From Rhodococcus sp. 14-2470-1b (lineage in GTDB: Bacteria; Actinomycetota; Actinomycetes; Mycobacteriales; Mycobacteriaceae), in contig NZ_NPFY01000011.1 of assembly GCF_002259415.1 (NCBI RefSeq), forward strand, positions 248,001 through 312,000: a DNA stretch of 64,000 nt, read 5' to 3'. A program made the translations under genes and the position numbers. Numbering within the stretch: position 1 is the stretch's first letter; the number at the start of each line of letters is the position of its first letter. This document shows positions 15,616 to 25,435 of this stretch, piece after piece. Below the pieces are notes generated by a model. The model made no database searches, was not told where the DNA came from, and saw nothing but the letters and a program-made list of their open reading frames with translations.

Positions 15616-16932
15616 TCAGAGGTACAGATCCCGCTTACGGACGAGGGCTGTGGCGATGACGCTGATGACGGAGGTTCCGACGAGGAAGGCGCAGGCAAGC
15701 CAGGGTGATCCGCTGCCTGCTGCGATGAGAGCCGTCAGGATCAACGGTGTGACGCCCGAGGCGTAGATGCCGGAGAACTGGTAGACGATGGACAATCCGG
15801 TGTAGCGAATTTCCGTCGGGTAGAGGCTTGCGTAGAGCGTTCCCTGTGCGCCGTAGAACAGGGCGTGGACGAATCCGAACACCAATACCAGTCCCAGGCC
15901 GAACAGCCACAGACTGCCGGTGCCGAACAAGGCGAAGACCGGGAACACTGCGATGCCGTACAACGCGATACCGATGATGTAGATCCGCTTGGCCCCGAAT
16001 CGGTCGACCAACAGACCGGAAACCGGCAGGAGCACTGCCATCACCAGCGCGGCAACGGTCACGACGAGCAGGACGGGCACCTTCTCGTAGTCCAGTTGTG
16101 TCGTTGCGTAGGTGATGGCGAAGACACCCCAGGTGTTGAACGCGGCCCCCTCGCCCCACCTGGAGAGCAAACCCAGGACGGTGCTGCGAATGGATTTGCG
16201 TGCGAATACCTCGCGTACGGGCGCCGACGAGCGTTGCTTCAGGTCGGTAACCGCTTGGAAGGCAGGGGTTTCTTCGACCTTCAGACGCACGACCAACCCG
16301 ACGGCCACCAACACAAGGCTGAGAAGAAAGGCGATACGCCATCCGTAGGCGAGGAAGGCCTCGTCGTCGAACACGGTTTGGAGCAGTGCGAACACCGCTG
16401 TCCCCAATGCCAAACCGAGTGCAAGTCCGATCTGCGGGATGCTGCCGAAGAGTCCGCGCTTCTTCTCGGGGCTGTGCTCGACGGCGAGCAGCACTGCTCC
16501 CGCCCATTCGCCACCGAGTGCGAAGCCCTGCAGAATCCGAAGCAGAAGCAGAAGGATCGGCGCGAGTACGCCGATCTGTTCGGTTGTCGGCAAGGCGCCC
16601 ATGAGCGCCGTGGCGATTCCCATGATGAACATCGTCAACGCGAGCGTTTTCTTTCGCCCGATCCGGTCGCCGAAGTGCCCGAACACGACGCCGCCGATGG
16701 GTCGCACGACGAATCCGACGGCGAAGGTCGCGAAGGACAGCATCGTGCCGACGAACGAACTCTGATCCGGGAAGAACAGTCGGTTGAACACCAAGCTGGC
16801 GGCCGTCGCGTAGAGAAAGAAGTCGTACCATTCGACTGTCGTCCCCAACAGCGACGCGGCAACGACGGTGCGTAGTCGCTTGCGTCGGGCCGGCTCCGAT
16901 TCGGCCGACGCGGCCTCGGCAAATGTGGTCAT
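15616..16932 (-). CDS. MFS transporter, metabolite:H+ symporter (MHS) type
   Basis: 438 residues, twelve predicted helices. MHS features include the opening LLGTTVEWYDFFLYATAASLVFN, the loop RPIGGVVFGHFGDRIGRKKTL between helices two and three, and GGEWAGAVLLAVEHSPEKKRG in helix five and its loop. Relatives (ProP, ShiA, KgtP, aromatic acid carriers) import small organic acids or osmolytes with protons; the substrate is not evident. It is divergent from the SsuD-like monooxygenase, so a sulfonate or related compound is conceivable but not shown. Confidence 0.9.
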   Translation of the reverse strand: MTTFAEAASAESEPARRKRLRTVVAASLLGTTVEWYDFFLYATAASLVFNRLFFPDQSSFVGTMLSFATFAVGFVVRPIGGVVFGHFGDRIGRKKTLALTMFIMGIATALMGALPTTEQIGVLAPILLLLLRILQGFALGGEWAGAVLLAVEHSPEKKRGLFGSIPQIGLALGLALGTAVFALLQTVFDDEAFLAYGWRIAFLLSLVLVAVGLVVRLKVEETPAFQAVTDLKQRSSAPVREVFARKSIRSTVLGLLSRWGEGAAFNTWGVFAITYATTQLDYEKVPVLLVVTVAALVMAVLLPVSGLLVDRFGAKRIYIIGIALYGIAVFPVFALFGTGSLWLFGLGLVLVFGFVHALFYGAQGTLYASLYPTEIRYTGLSIVYQFSGIYASGVTPLILTALIAAGSGSPWLACAFLVGTSVISVIATALVRKRDLYL

Positions 16933-17033
16933 GTGGAGCCAGAGTAAGACGACAGACCGACTGGTTCACCCATTGAAATCATGCTGATTCGAACGCTGGA
17001 CCTGCGCATCCCACCCTGCCAGACTTGCTCAGC

Positions 17034-18185
17034 ATGTCTGCGCGCTTCCATTGGTTCCTGCCCACGTACGGCGACTCCCGCAATCTGATGGCGGGTGGAC
17101 ATGGATCGTCGATGTCCGGGGATCGACCCGCAACGCTGAAGTATCTCAACCAGATCGGCGCCGCAGCGGAGAGCAACGGATTCGAGGCGGTCCTGACGCC
17201 GACGGGTGCGTGGTGCGAGGACGCGTGGTTGACGACGGCGATGATGATCGACACCACCGAGACCCTCAAGTTCCTTGTCGCTCTACGGCCAGGTCTGCTC
17301 AGTCCGACGTTGGCCGCTCAGATGGCCGCGACGTTCCAGTGGCAGTCCGGCGGACGCCTCCTGCTGAACGTCGTCACCGGTGGCGAGGACCACGAGCAGC
17401 GACGGTTCGGTGATTTTCTGGACAAGAACCAGCGCTACGAGCGCTGCGGTGAATTCCTCGACGTCACCCGCCGCCTGTGGGCGAACGACGGGCCGGTGTC
17501 CTTCGACGGCAAATACATCAAGGTGGAAGACGCTGTGCTGCAGCGTCATCCGGATCCGGTGCCGCCGATCTTCTTCGGCGGTTCGTCTCCGGCCGCGGGG
17601 ACGGTGGCGTCGCAGTTCGCGGACACTTACCTGACGTGGGGCGAACCGGCAGCGGCGGTGGCATCGAAGATCGCGTGGATCAGAGACCTGGCGGAGGTGC
17701 AGGGCCGCACCCTCGATTACGGCATTCGGCTGCACGTCATCTCACGAGACACGTCCGAGCAGGCGTGGGCAGAGGCGGACCGCCTGCTCGGTGCCCTCGA
17801 CCCCAAGACCGTCGAAGCGGCGCAGGAAAGCCTGTCCCGCTCGGTGTCCGAGGGCCAGCGTCGTATGCGTGAACTGCACGGCGGCGGCAGCGCGTACACG
17901 GCAGGCGCCGACGCCCGCTCACTGGAGATCGCGCCCAATCTGTGGACGGGTGTCGGCCTGGTCCGCGGAGGGGCGGGCACAGCTTTGGTGGGCTCGCACG
18001 AGGAAGTGGCCGATCGCATCGCCGAGTACGCGTCGATCGGGCTCGATCACTTCGTTCTCTCCGGCTACCCGCACCTCGAGGAGGCCTACCACTTCGGCGA
18101 AGGCGTGCGGCCGATCCTCGAGAAGCGCGGTCTTACGCGGGCCCGTGACTCGAGAAATGTTTCGGTCGGAACACCTTTCATGTGA
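17034..18185 (+). CDS. ssuD: FMNH2-dependent alkanesulfonate monooxygenase (SsuD-like)
   Basis: 383 residues from ATG 17034, close to the 381 of E. coli SsuD. The bacterial luciferase-type barrel is clear, and SsuD-specific stretches are present: FHWFLPTYGDSRNL at the N-terminus, LNVVTGGEDHEQRRFGDFLD (about 110), IFFGGSSPAAGTVA (about 180), RLHVISRDT (about 228), and MRELHGGGSAY followed by NLWTGVGLVRGGAGTALVG. It would release sulfite from C2 or longer alkanesulfonates, using FMNH2 from a separate reductase that is not encoded nearby. A TTG at 17025 would add three residues. Its stop codon lies in a palindrome shared with the convergent acyl-CoA synthetase gene. Confidence 0.88.
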   Translation: MSARFHWFLPTYGDSRNLMAGGHGSSMSGDRPATLKYLNQIGAAAESNGFEAVLTPTGAWCEDAWLTTAMMIDTTETLKFLVALRPGLLSPTLAAQMAATFQWQSGGRLLLNVVTGGEDHEQRRFGDFLDKNQRYERCGEFLDVTRRLWANDGPVSFDGKYIKVEDAVLQRHPDPVPPIFFGGSSPAAGTVASQFADTYLTWGEPAAAVASKIAWIRDLAEVQGRTLDYGIRLHVISRDTSEQAWAEADRLLGALDPKTVEAAQESLSRSVSEGQRRMRELHGGGSAYTAGADARSLEIAPNLWTGVGLVRGGAGTALVGSHEEVADRIAEYASIGLDHFVLSGYPHLEEAYHFGEGVRPILEKRGLTRARDSRNVSVGTPFM

Positions 18186-18222
18186 GTGGAATGCAGGCCC
18201 TGGCCTACATTCCACTCACATG
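18179..18222. terminator. Palindrome carrying the stop codons of both convergent genes
   Basis: CATGTGAGTGGAATG (18179-18193) is complemented exactly by 18208-18222; AGGCC/GGCCT extend the stem after one mismatch, leaving a tiny loop. Each arm holds an ATG TGA, so both the ssuD-like gene and the acyl-CoA synthetase gene end with methionine plus TGA inside it. The position between convergent genes makes a bidirectional terminator likely. Confidence 0.75.
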
Positions 18223-19898
18223 CGGATGGTGTCGTCCCGATACTCCCCGGACAGGACTTCACCGGAGTTCTCGCGGGCTCGAAGCTCGACGCGTCGAATC
18301 TTGCCGGAGATGGTCTTCGGAAGCTCGAAGAACTCGATTCGACGCACCCGCAGGTACGGCGCCAGATGTTCGCGGGCGTACTTCAGAATCTCGATTGCTG
18401 TGTCCTCGTTCGGTTCCCAGCCGGCGGCGAGGGCAACGTAGGCCTTCGGCACGGCCAGGCGCGTCTCGTCGGGAGCAGGGACCACGGCCGCTTCGGCCAC
18501 GGCCGGGTGCTCGATGAGCACGCTTTCGAGCTCGAAGGGCGAGACCTTGTAGTCCGACGCCTTGAACACGTCGTCGGTGCGTCCGACGTACGTGATGTAG
18601 CCCTTGGCATCCCGCGACGCGACGTCCCCGGTGTGGTAGTACCCGCCGGACATGACCTCGGCGTTGCGAGCCGGGTTGTCCAGGTAGCCGGTCATGAGGT
18701 TGAACGGATGCTGCTCGAGGTCCAGGCAGATCTCACCCTCGTCGGCGCGCTCACCGGTCACCGGATCGATGATCACGACGGGCACACCGGGGAGCGGTCG
18801 ACCCATCGAACCGAACTTCAGCTCCGCGCCTGGCGTGTTCGCCACCAGCGCAGTGGTTTCCGTCTGACCGAAGCCGTCACGGATGTTCAGCCCCCACTGC
18901 TTCTGCACGTGCGAGATGACCTCCGGGTTCAACGGTTCGCCCGCACCGATGGCCTCACGCAGCGCACCCCGGCCACCGGAGATGTCGGCCTGAATCAGCA
19001 TGCGCCACACCGTCGGCGGTGCGCAGAACGTCGTCACCTCGGCGCGACGGATCTGCGCGAGCAGCGCCGTGGCGTCGAACCGGGTGTAGTTGTAGACGAA
19101 GATGGTCGCCTCGGCAATCCACGGCGCGAAGAAGCAACTCCACGCGTGCTTGGCCCACCCCGGTGAACTGATGTTGAGGTGGACGTCGCCCGGCCTGACG
19201 CCGAGGAAGTACATGGTGCTCAGGTGGCCGACGGGGTAGGACACCTGAGTGTGCTCGACCAGTTTCGGCTTGCTCGTCGTTCCCGAGGTGAAGTACAGCA
19301 GAAGGCGATCGTCGGGGGCTGTCACCGTCTCGAACGGTTGTGCGTCCTGGACGTCGTACGCCGATCGGAAGTCGGTCCACCCGTCGTGCGCACCGACCGA
19401 CAGCTTCAGATACTCACCCGGCACCTCGTCGAACTTCGGTGCATCGGCGGGGTTGACGATGACGGCCTTGGCTTTCCCTCGCTGCAGGCGGTCGGTCAGG
19501 TCCACGGAGCCGATCGCCGTGGTCGTCGGCATCAGAACGGCGCCGAGCTTCATGACGGCCAGCATCGACTCCCAGAGCTCGACCTGGTTACCGAGCATCA
19601 GAATCACCGAGTCGCCGCGGCCGATGCCCAGAGATTCCAACCACCGCGCCACTTGGTCGGAACGCCGGGACATGGAGTCGAACGTGAACTTGCCCTCGGA
19701 CCCGTCCTCCTCGACGATCCACAGGGCAATACCGTCGTTGCCGCGTGCGTACGCGTCGAACCAGTCGATCGCCCAGTTGAACTTCTCACCGAAGGTAGGC
19801 CACTGGAAGTTCGCCGTCGCGGCGTCGTAATTGCCGTAGGCGTCCAGCAGCAGGTCGCGGGCCTGCTTGAATGCGGTGTAGCCCGTTCCGTCCGTCAT
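18216..19898 (-). CDS. AMP-forming acyl-CoA synthetase (acetyl-CoA-synthetase-like)
   Basis: 560 residues. Adenylate-forming motifs appear in order: YFTSGTTSKPKLVEH (P-loop, about 195), DGFGQTETTA (about 340), GRTDDVFKASDYKVSPFELES (hinge region, about 445) and PKTISGKIRR (catalytic lysine, near the C-terminus). It activates a carboxylic acid to its CoA thioester. The closest-looking group is the medium-chain/acetyl-CoA-synthetase-like branch; the acid is unknown. GTG at 19904 is next to the Shine-Dalgarno AGGGAG with no spacing, so the ATG at 19898 is preferred. Confidence 0.88.
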   Translation of the reverse strand: MTDGTGYTAFKQARDLLLDAYGNYDAATANFQWPTFGEKFNWAIDWFDAYARGNDGIALWIVEEDGSEGKFTFDSMSRRSDQVARWLESLGIGRGDSVILMLGNQVELWESMLAVMKLGAVLMPTTTAIGSVDLTDRLQRGKAKAVIVNPADAPKFDEVPGEYLKLSVGAHDGWTDFRSAYDVQDAQPFETVTAPDDRLLLYFTSGTTSKPKLVEHTQVSYPVGHLSTMYFLGVRPGDVHLNISSPGWAKHAWSCFFAPWIAEATIFVYNYTRFDATALLAQIRRAEVTTFCAPPTVWRMLIQADISGGRGALREAIGAGEPLNPEVISHVQKQWGLNIRDGFGQTETTALVANTPGAELKFGSMGRPLPGVPVVIIDPVTGERADEGEICLDLEQHPFNLMTGYLDNPARNAEVMSGGYYHTGDVASRDAKGYITYVGRTDDVFKASDYKVSPFELESVLIEHPAVAEAAVVPAPDETRLAVPKAYVALAAGWEPNEDTAIEILKYAREHLAPYLRVRRIEFFELPKTISGKIRRVELRARENSGEVLSGEYRDDTIRM

Positions 19899-20011
19899 GA
19901 TCACTCCCTAGCTGTGGCGCACATCTCACTTACTCTCCACGCTATTGAGTCGAGTGGTGAGCGCGCTACCCCCGAACAGGGGTACGGGGGTAGCGCCCTG
20001 CCGCAGAGTGA

Positions 20012-21118
<1,107 letters not shown>

Positions 21119-21136
21119 TTCAGTGAGCTCCTGTAC

Positions 21137-22018
21137 CTATTTGATGGCGCCGAAGGACAGACCGCGCACGAGCTTGTTCTGCGCGAACCATCCGGCAAGG
21201 ACGACGGGGAGGGCTGCGAATGTCGCAGCGGCGGACAGCTGTGCCCAGTACAGGCCCTGTCCGGTGATGAAGCCGACGAGGTAGACCGGAATGGTCTGTG
21301 CCTGAACGGCGGTGAGGTTGACGGCGAAGAAGAACTCGTTCCACGAGAAGATGACGCAGATGAGCGACGTCGCGGCGATACCGGGAGAGACGAGCGGCAG
21401 GATCACCTCACGCACCGAGGTCCACAGCGAAGCACCGTCCATGCTGGCGGCCTCGAGCAACTCGCTCGGAACTTCCAGGAAGAACGACCGCATCATCCAC
21501 ACCGCGATGGGGAGATTCATTGCGGTGTAGAGGATCACGAGTGTCCAGATGTTGTCCAGCATGCCGATGTCGCCGACGATGACGTACAGCGGAACGATTG
21601 CCGCGACCACCGGGAGCATCTTGGTGGAGATGAAGAAGAACAGCACGTCCTTCGTCTTCTTCACCGGTCGCAGCGACAGAGCGAACGCAGCCGGAACACC
21701 CAGCAGCAGAACGAGAAGCGTCGAGACCACGGTCGCGAACGCCGAGTTGAGCAGGGTGGTGCCGATACCGCTCTCGAGCACTCCGCGGTACTGATCCAGC
21801 GTCGGGGTGAAGAACAGCTTCGGTGGGTCCGAGTAGGCGTCGGCCTCCTGCTTGAAACCGGTCAACACCATCCACAGCACGGGGAAGAAGAACGTGATGC
21901 CCGCGACCCAGGCGACGAACGACCAGATGGTGCCCGGGCCCCACTTGCTCTTGCGCTTGATGGCGACACCGTCGGATGTTTGCGGTACTGCTTTCTTGTT
22001 CGTGGTAGCGGTACTCAT
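21137..22018 (-). CDS. Polyol/sugar ABC importer permease (MalG type)
   Basis: 293 residues, six helices. The binding-protein-dependent permease loop reads EAASMDGASLWTSVREVILPLVSPG (EAA-G motif split: EAASMDGA ... LPLVSP), which contacts the ATPase. The N-terminus MSTATTNKKAV starts at an ATG overlapping the stop of the upstream permease by one base (TGATG), so the longer open frame upstream is rejected. Together with the neighbouring MalF-type protein it forms the membrane channel. The SmoEFGK-type sorbitol/mannitol importers have the same organisation. Confidence 0.92.
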   Translation of the reverse strand: MSTATTNKKAVPQTSDGVAIKRKSKWGPGTIWSFVAWVAGITFFFPVLWMVLTGFKQEADAYSDPPKLFFTPTLDQYRGVLESGIGTTLLNSAFATVVSTLLVLLLGVPAAFALSLRPVKKTKDVLFFFISTKMLPVVAAIVPLYVIVGDIGMLDNIWTLVILYTAMNLPIAVWMMRSFFLEVPSELLEAASMDGASLWTSVREVILPLVSPGIAATSLICVIFSWNEFFFAVNLTAVQAQTIPVYLVGFITGQGLYWAQLSAAATFAALPVVLAGWFAQNKLVRGLSFGAIK

Positions 22019-22968
22019 CACGCAGCCTCCTCGTTTCCACTGAAGCTCTTGAAGATCAGTCTCAGCGCCAAGGTGCTGACGATGATGGTGGCCACCACCG
22101 TGACCACGCCCATGGCCGCGGCCTGCCCGATGTCGAATCCGAGGAAGGCGCGCTGGTAGATGTAGAACGGCAGGTTCGCCGAGGCGACACCCGGGCCGCC
22201 CGAGGTCATCATGTACACCGCGTCGAAGGTGTTGACCAGGTAGATCGCACCGAGGACGGCACCGAGTTCGATGAACCGCCGCAGGTGCGGGAGGGTGAGC
22301 TCCCGGAACAGCTTGAAGGGCCCTGCGCCGTCGACTCGCGCCGCCTCGGAGATGTCCTTGGGCATCGACTGCAGACCGGCGAGAATCAGCAGCATCATGA
22401 ACGGCGTCCACTGCCAGATCAGGTTGGCCATGACGGCCGGCAGCGGGTAGCGAGAGACCCAGTCGATCTGGTCCACGCCGAACGGGCTGAGCACGAAGTT
22501 GATCAGGCCGAAGACCGGATCGAACATCGTGGTCTTCCAGATCAGCGCACCGGCGACCGGAGTGATCAGGAACGGTGTGATCAAGAGCGTACGGATCAGG
22601 CTGCGGCCGATGAATTTTCGATCCAGCAGCAACGCCAGGAACAGACCGAGGATCACCGAGATGATGACGGTGCCGACGATCATGATCACCGTGTTCAGTG
22701 CGACTTCACGAAACTGACTGTCGCGGAACACGTCGACGTAGTTGTTGAGCCAGTTGAACTCTCGCGAACCAGGTCGGACGAGGTTCCACGACTGAGTCGA
22801 GTAGTACAGCGTGAACAGGAAGGGGATCTGGGTGACGACGATAGCGAACACCATCGCGGGCAGGAGCGGGCCGCGTCGACGCCACCCCTCGGCCTTGGAG
22901 ATGGTTCTCGGTCTCGGTACGAACTTCTCGGAATCGGCTTCCGCCGATCGCGTTTCGGTGGTGGTCAT
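22018..22968 (-). CDS. Polyol/sugar ABC importer permease (MalF type)
   Basis: 316 residues. One basic cytoplasmic leader, then six helices; the coupling loop motif EAARVDGAGPFKLFRELTLP (about residue 215) is the EAA motif of the MalF group. It pairs with the MalG-type permease encoded next. The ATG lies 4 nt inside the end of the binding protein gene (ATGA overlap), so the operon is translationally coupled. Confidence 0.92.
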   Translation of the reverse strand: MTTTETRSAEADSEKFVPRPRTISKAEGWRRRGPLLPAMVFAIVVTQIPFLFTLYYSTQSWNLVRPGSREFNWLNNYVDVFRDSQFREVALNTVIMIVGTVIISVILGLFLALLLDRKFIGRSLIRTLLITPFLITPVAGALIWKTTMFDPVFGLINFVLSPFGVDQIDWVSRYPLPAVMANLIWQWTPFMMLLILAGLQSMPKDISEAARVDGAGPFKLFRELTLPHLRRFIELGAVLGAIYLVNTFDAVYMMTSGGPGVASANLPFYIYQRAFLGFDIGQAAAMGVVTVVATIIVSTLALRLIFKSFSGNEEAA

Positions 22969-24317
22969 CCCTGGCCCTCCTGGTACGTCTTACCGACCAC
23001 TTCGGCGTACTGCTGCGCTTGTTCGAGCGCGTCCTGGACGCTGATTCGTCCTGCTACTGCTGCACTGATCTGTTGGCTGACACGGGTTCCGAGATCCTGG
23101 AATTCGGGAATGGTCAGGAACTGCACACCCGTGTACGGAACGGGGTCGACCGTCGGATTGTTGGGATCGGCACCGTTGATGGAGTCCAACGTCACCTGAC
23201 CGTAGGCTGCGGATGCTTCCTTGTACTCGGGAATCTCGTAGGTGGACAAGCGGCTTCCGGGCGGAACACGCTCCCAGCCCAGCTCGTTGCCGACCTTGTT
23301 CAGGTACTCCTTGCTGGTCATCCACGACACGAACTTCCATGCGTCGTCGGGATTCTCCGAGGTGGTGGGGATTCCGAGCGCCCAGGAGTACAGCCAGCCG
23401 TTGTCGCTCTTGGCCTCGCTCGGCGCCTTGGCGTATCCGATCTTGCCGACGACGTTGCTCGACGTCGGGTCCTCCAGCACCGACACGGCGGAGGTGGCGT
23501 CGTACCACATCGCGGTGTTCCCCTGCGAAAGCTGCGTACCGCATTCGCTGAATCCGCTGGTTGCGGCGCCGGGCTGGCCGTGGTCGCGGACGGTGTCGAC
23601 GTAGAACTGAACGGCGGCTTCGGTTTCGGGGCTGGTGAGCTGCGCGTTCCAGTTCTCGTCGTACCAGCGTCCACCGAACGAGTTGATGACGGTGTTCAGC
23701 GGGGCGAGAACCTCACCCCAGCCGGGCTTTCCGCGGAGGCAGATTCCCGAGACGTCGGGGCTGTCGAGTTTCGCGGCGGCGTCGGCGACTTCCTGCCACG
23801 TCGGCTCCTCCGGCATCGTGATGCCTGCCGCTTCCATCAGATCCTTGCGGTACATCAGGAACGACGACTCACCGTAGAACGGGACGGAGTACATGCTGCC
23901 CTCGTAGGACAGTGACTCCTTCAGCGTCGGAATGAAGTCGTCCTCGTCGTAGCCAGGCGTCGCGTCGGCGTACTCGGACAGGTTGGTGAGCCAGCCGTTC
24001 TCGGCCCACTGCGGGGTCTCGAAGTTGCTGATCATCACGACGTCGAACTCACCGCCACCGGTGGCGACGGACGCGGTGATCTTGGCACGAGCCTCGTTCT
24101 CCGACAGAGACACGAACTTCAGATTGATACCCGGGTTCTCGGCCTCGAACTCGGGCGCCAACGAGATGGCGTCGGACATCTGCGAGTTCGACACGATGGC
24201 GACGGTGATCGTCGTGCCGTCACCGTCACCACCGATCGAACCTGCGCCGGCACAGCCGGACAGCGTCAGGGTCGTCGCGAGCGAGGCCGCGACGACCACC
24301 TTGGGTAATAACCTCAC
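22965..24317 (-). CDS. Polyol/sugar ABC importer substrate-binding lipoprotein
   Basis: 450 residues from GTG at 24317, which overlaps the SorC stop (GTGA). Signal peptide with lipobox LSGC, then a family 1 (MalE/SmoE-like) binding protein: ITVAIVSNSQMSDAISLAPEFE opens domain one, and KFVSWMTSKEYLNKVGNE is the usual late helix of the family. It is anchored outside the membrane and delivers ligand to the permeases. A polyol ligand is inferred from the two adjacent polyol dehydrogenases and the SorC regulator. Confidence 0.92.
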   Translation of the reverse strand: MRLLPKVVVAASLATTLTLSGCAGAGSIGGDGDGTTITVAIVSNSQMSDAISLAPEFEAENPGINLKFVSLSENEARAKITASVATGGGEFDVVMISNFETPQWAENGWLTNLSEYADATPGYDEDDFIPTLKESLSYEGSMYSVPFYGESSFLMYRKDLMEAAGITMPEEPTWQEVADAAAKLDSPDVSGICLRGKPGWGEVLAPLNTVINSFGGRWYDENWNAQLTSPETEAAVQFYVDTVRDHGQPGAATSGFSECGTQLSQGNTAMWYDATSAVSVLEDPTSSNVVGKIGYAKAPSEAKSDNGWLYSWALGIPTTSENPDDAWKFVSWMTSKEYLNKVGNELGWERVPPGSRLSTYEIPEYKEASAAYGQVTLDSINGADPNNPTVDPVPYTGVQFLTIPEFQDLGTRVSQQISAAVAGRISVQDALEQAQQYAEVVGKTYQEGQG

Positions 24318-25330
24318 TGGGACACACCTTCCGTTGTATGCGCCATCAACCAACGCGCACTTTCGATGTCGGTGACGAGTACGGAGGCGAAGCCACCGCG
24401 AAGTGCACCGAGTATTGCCTGGTGTTTCTTCACACCACCGGAGATCAGAATTGCCCGGTCGCACGACCGAATGGCGTCGAGTCCGACGGACACCGTTCGG
24501 TCCGGAAGCGAACCGCCCGTCGGGGTCCCGTCGGCGTCGAAGAATCGTCCACCGATTTCACCGACGGCGCCTAGACTGCGGAGCTCGTCGATGATCTCCA
24601 AGTCGATGAAGCTGCCCTCGAACAGCGTGGTCGACGTGGAAACGGGACCGAGGCCGTACATCATCGCTTCGGCCTCGGTCCCGGCTTGTAGGGCGCGAGA
24701 TATCACCGAATCCTGCTGCAACGCCGTCACTGTCGCCGGATCGGCGTACAGCGGCGCGTTCAACCGGACGGGCCGTGCCTGCAGATACTCCGCGCAGCGG
24801 CCCAGGGTGTACTCCACACCGGTCTGGTAGTCGGCCGAACTCATCGACCCGTCGAGCTGAACCACCTGGGCGCATTTCGCGCCCCTGGACTTCAGCGAAT
24901 GCGCGACGGCCACGGTTTCCGGGCCCCACGTGAATCCGAGTGTGTCGGTCGACGCCAACCGCCTGGACAGCACGGCGGCCGCGGCACGCCCGAGCGACCC
25001 GTACCCCCGGTCGGTGCCGTCGATGACGTCGGGAACGACGAGAGCTTCCGTCAGCCCGAAGGTTCGCTCGAGATCGCGCTCGATATCGGCGTGCACGGTG
25101 CCCTGCAACTCGTCGGGCACGTTGATCTCGATGGTGACCAGACCGAGTGCTCGCGCTTTGGCGACCAGCCGTCCTGCGGTGGGGCGGGAGACCCCGAGCT
25201 TGGCGGCAATCTCCGCCTGCGTCGCCCCCTCGACGTGATACATCGACGCCGCACGGAGGGCGAGCCGCAGGTCGTCGGTGGTTTTCGACGAACGCTGCGG
25301 TCCCGGAACCTCGGGGACCGAAATTGTCAC
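24314..25330 (-). CDS. SorC family sugar-responsive transcriptional regulator
   Basis: 338 residues. An N-terminal helix-turn-helix (MYHVEGATQAEIAAKLGVSRPTAGRLV, given here in part: AEIAAKLGVSRPTAGRLV) precedes a SorC/DeoR-type sugar-phosphate-binding domain (about 80-330) with RRLASTDTLGFTWGPE and VLVTDIESARWLMA. It is the first gene of the importer operon and is divergent from the dehydrogenases. The perfect palindrome TGAGCATATGCTCA just upstream is its probable operator. The start is GTG with AGGAGA upstream. Confidence 0.9.
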   Translation of the reverse strand: MTISVPEVPGPQRSSKTTDDLRLALRAASMYHVEGATQAEIAAKLGVSRPTAGRLVAKARALGLVTIEINVPDELQGTVHADIERDLERTFGLTEALVVPDVIDGTDRGYGSLGRAAAAVLSRRLASTDTLGFTWGPETVAVAHSLKSRGAKCAQVVQLDGSMSSADYQTGVEYTLGRCAEYLQARPVRLNAPLYADPATVTALQQDSVISRALQAGTEAEAMMYGLGPVSTSTTLFEGSFIDLEIIDELRSLGAVGEIGGRFFDADGTPTGGSLPDRTVSVGLDAIRSCDRAILISGGVKKHQAILGALRGGFASVLVTDIESARWLMAHTTEGVSQ

Positions 25331-25348
25331 GACATCTCCTGCAGGCGG

Positions 25349-25362
25349 TGAGCATATGCTCA
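25349..25362. promoter_or_regulatory. Probable SorC operator
   Basis: TGAGCATATGCTCA is a perfect 14-bp palindrome in the divergent gap between the SorC-led importer operon and the dehydrogenase operon. A further half site, TGCTCA, lies at 25376-25381. The position allows control of both directions. Binding by the adjacent SorC protein is inferred. Confidence 0.6.
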
Positions 25363-25435
25363 GGGTGTGTTCTTCTGCTCATTAAGCTAACATTCAGGTG
25401 TGATCTACACAACACCGCCCCATGAAGAGTTCGAG

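Noticed and set aside
22019-22411. N-terminal extension of the MalG-type permease
   Set aside because: The extension overlaps the MalF-type gene in another frame and is not permease-like; the ATG at 22018 overlapping the upstream stop is the natural start.
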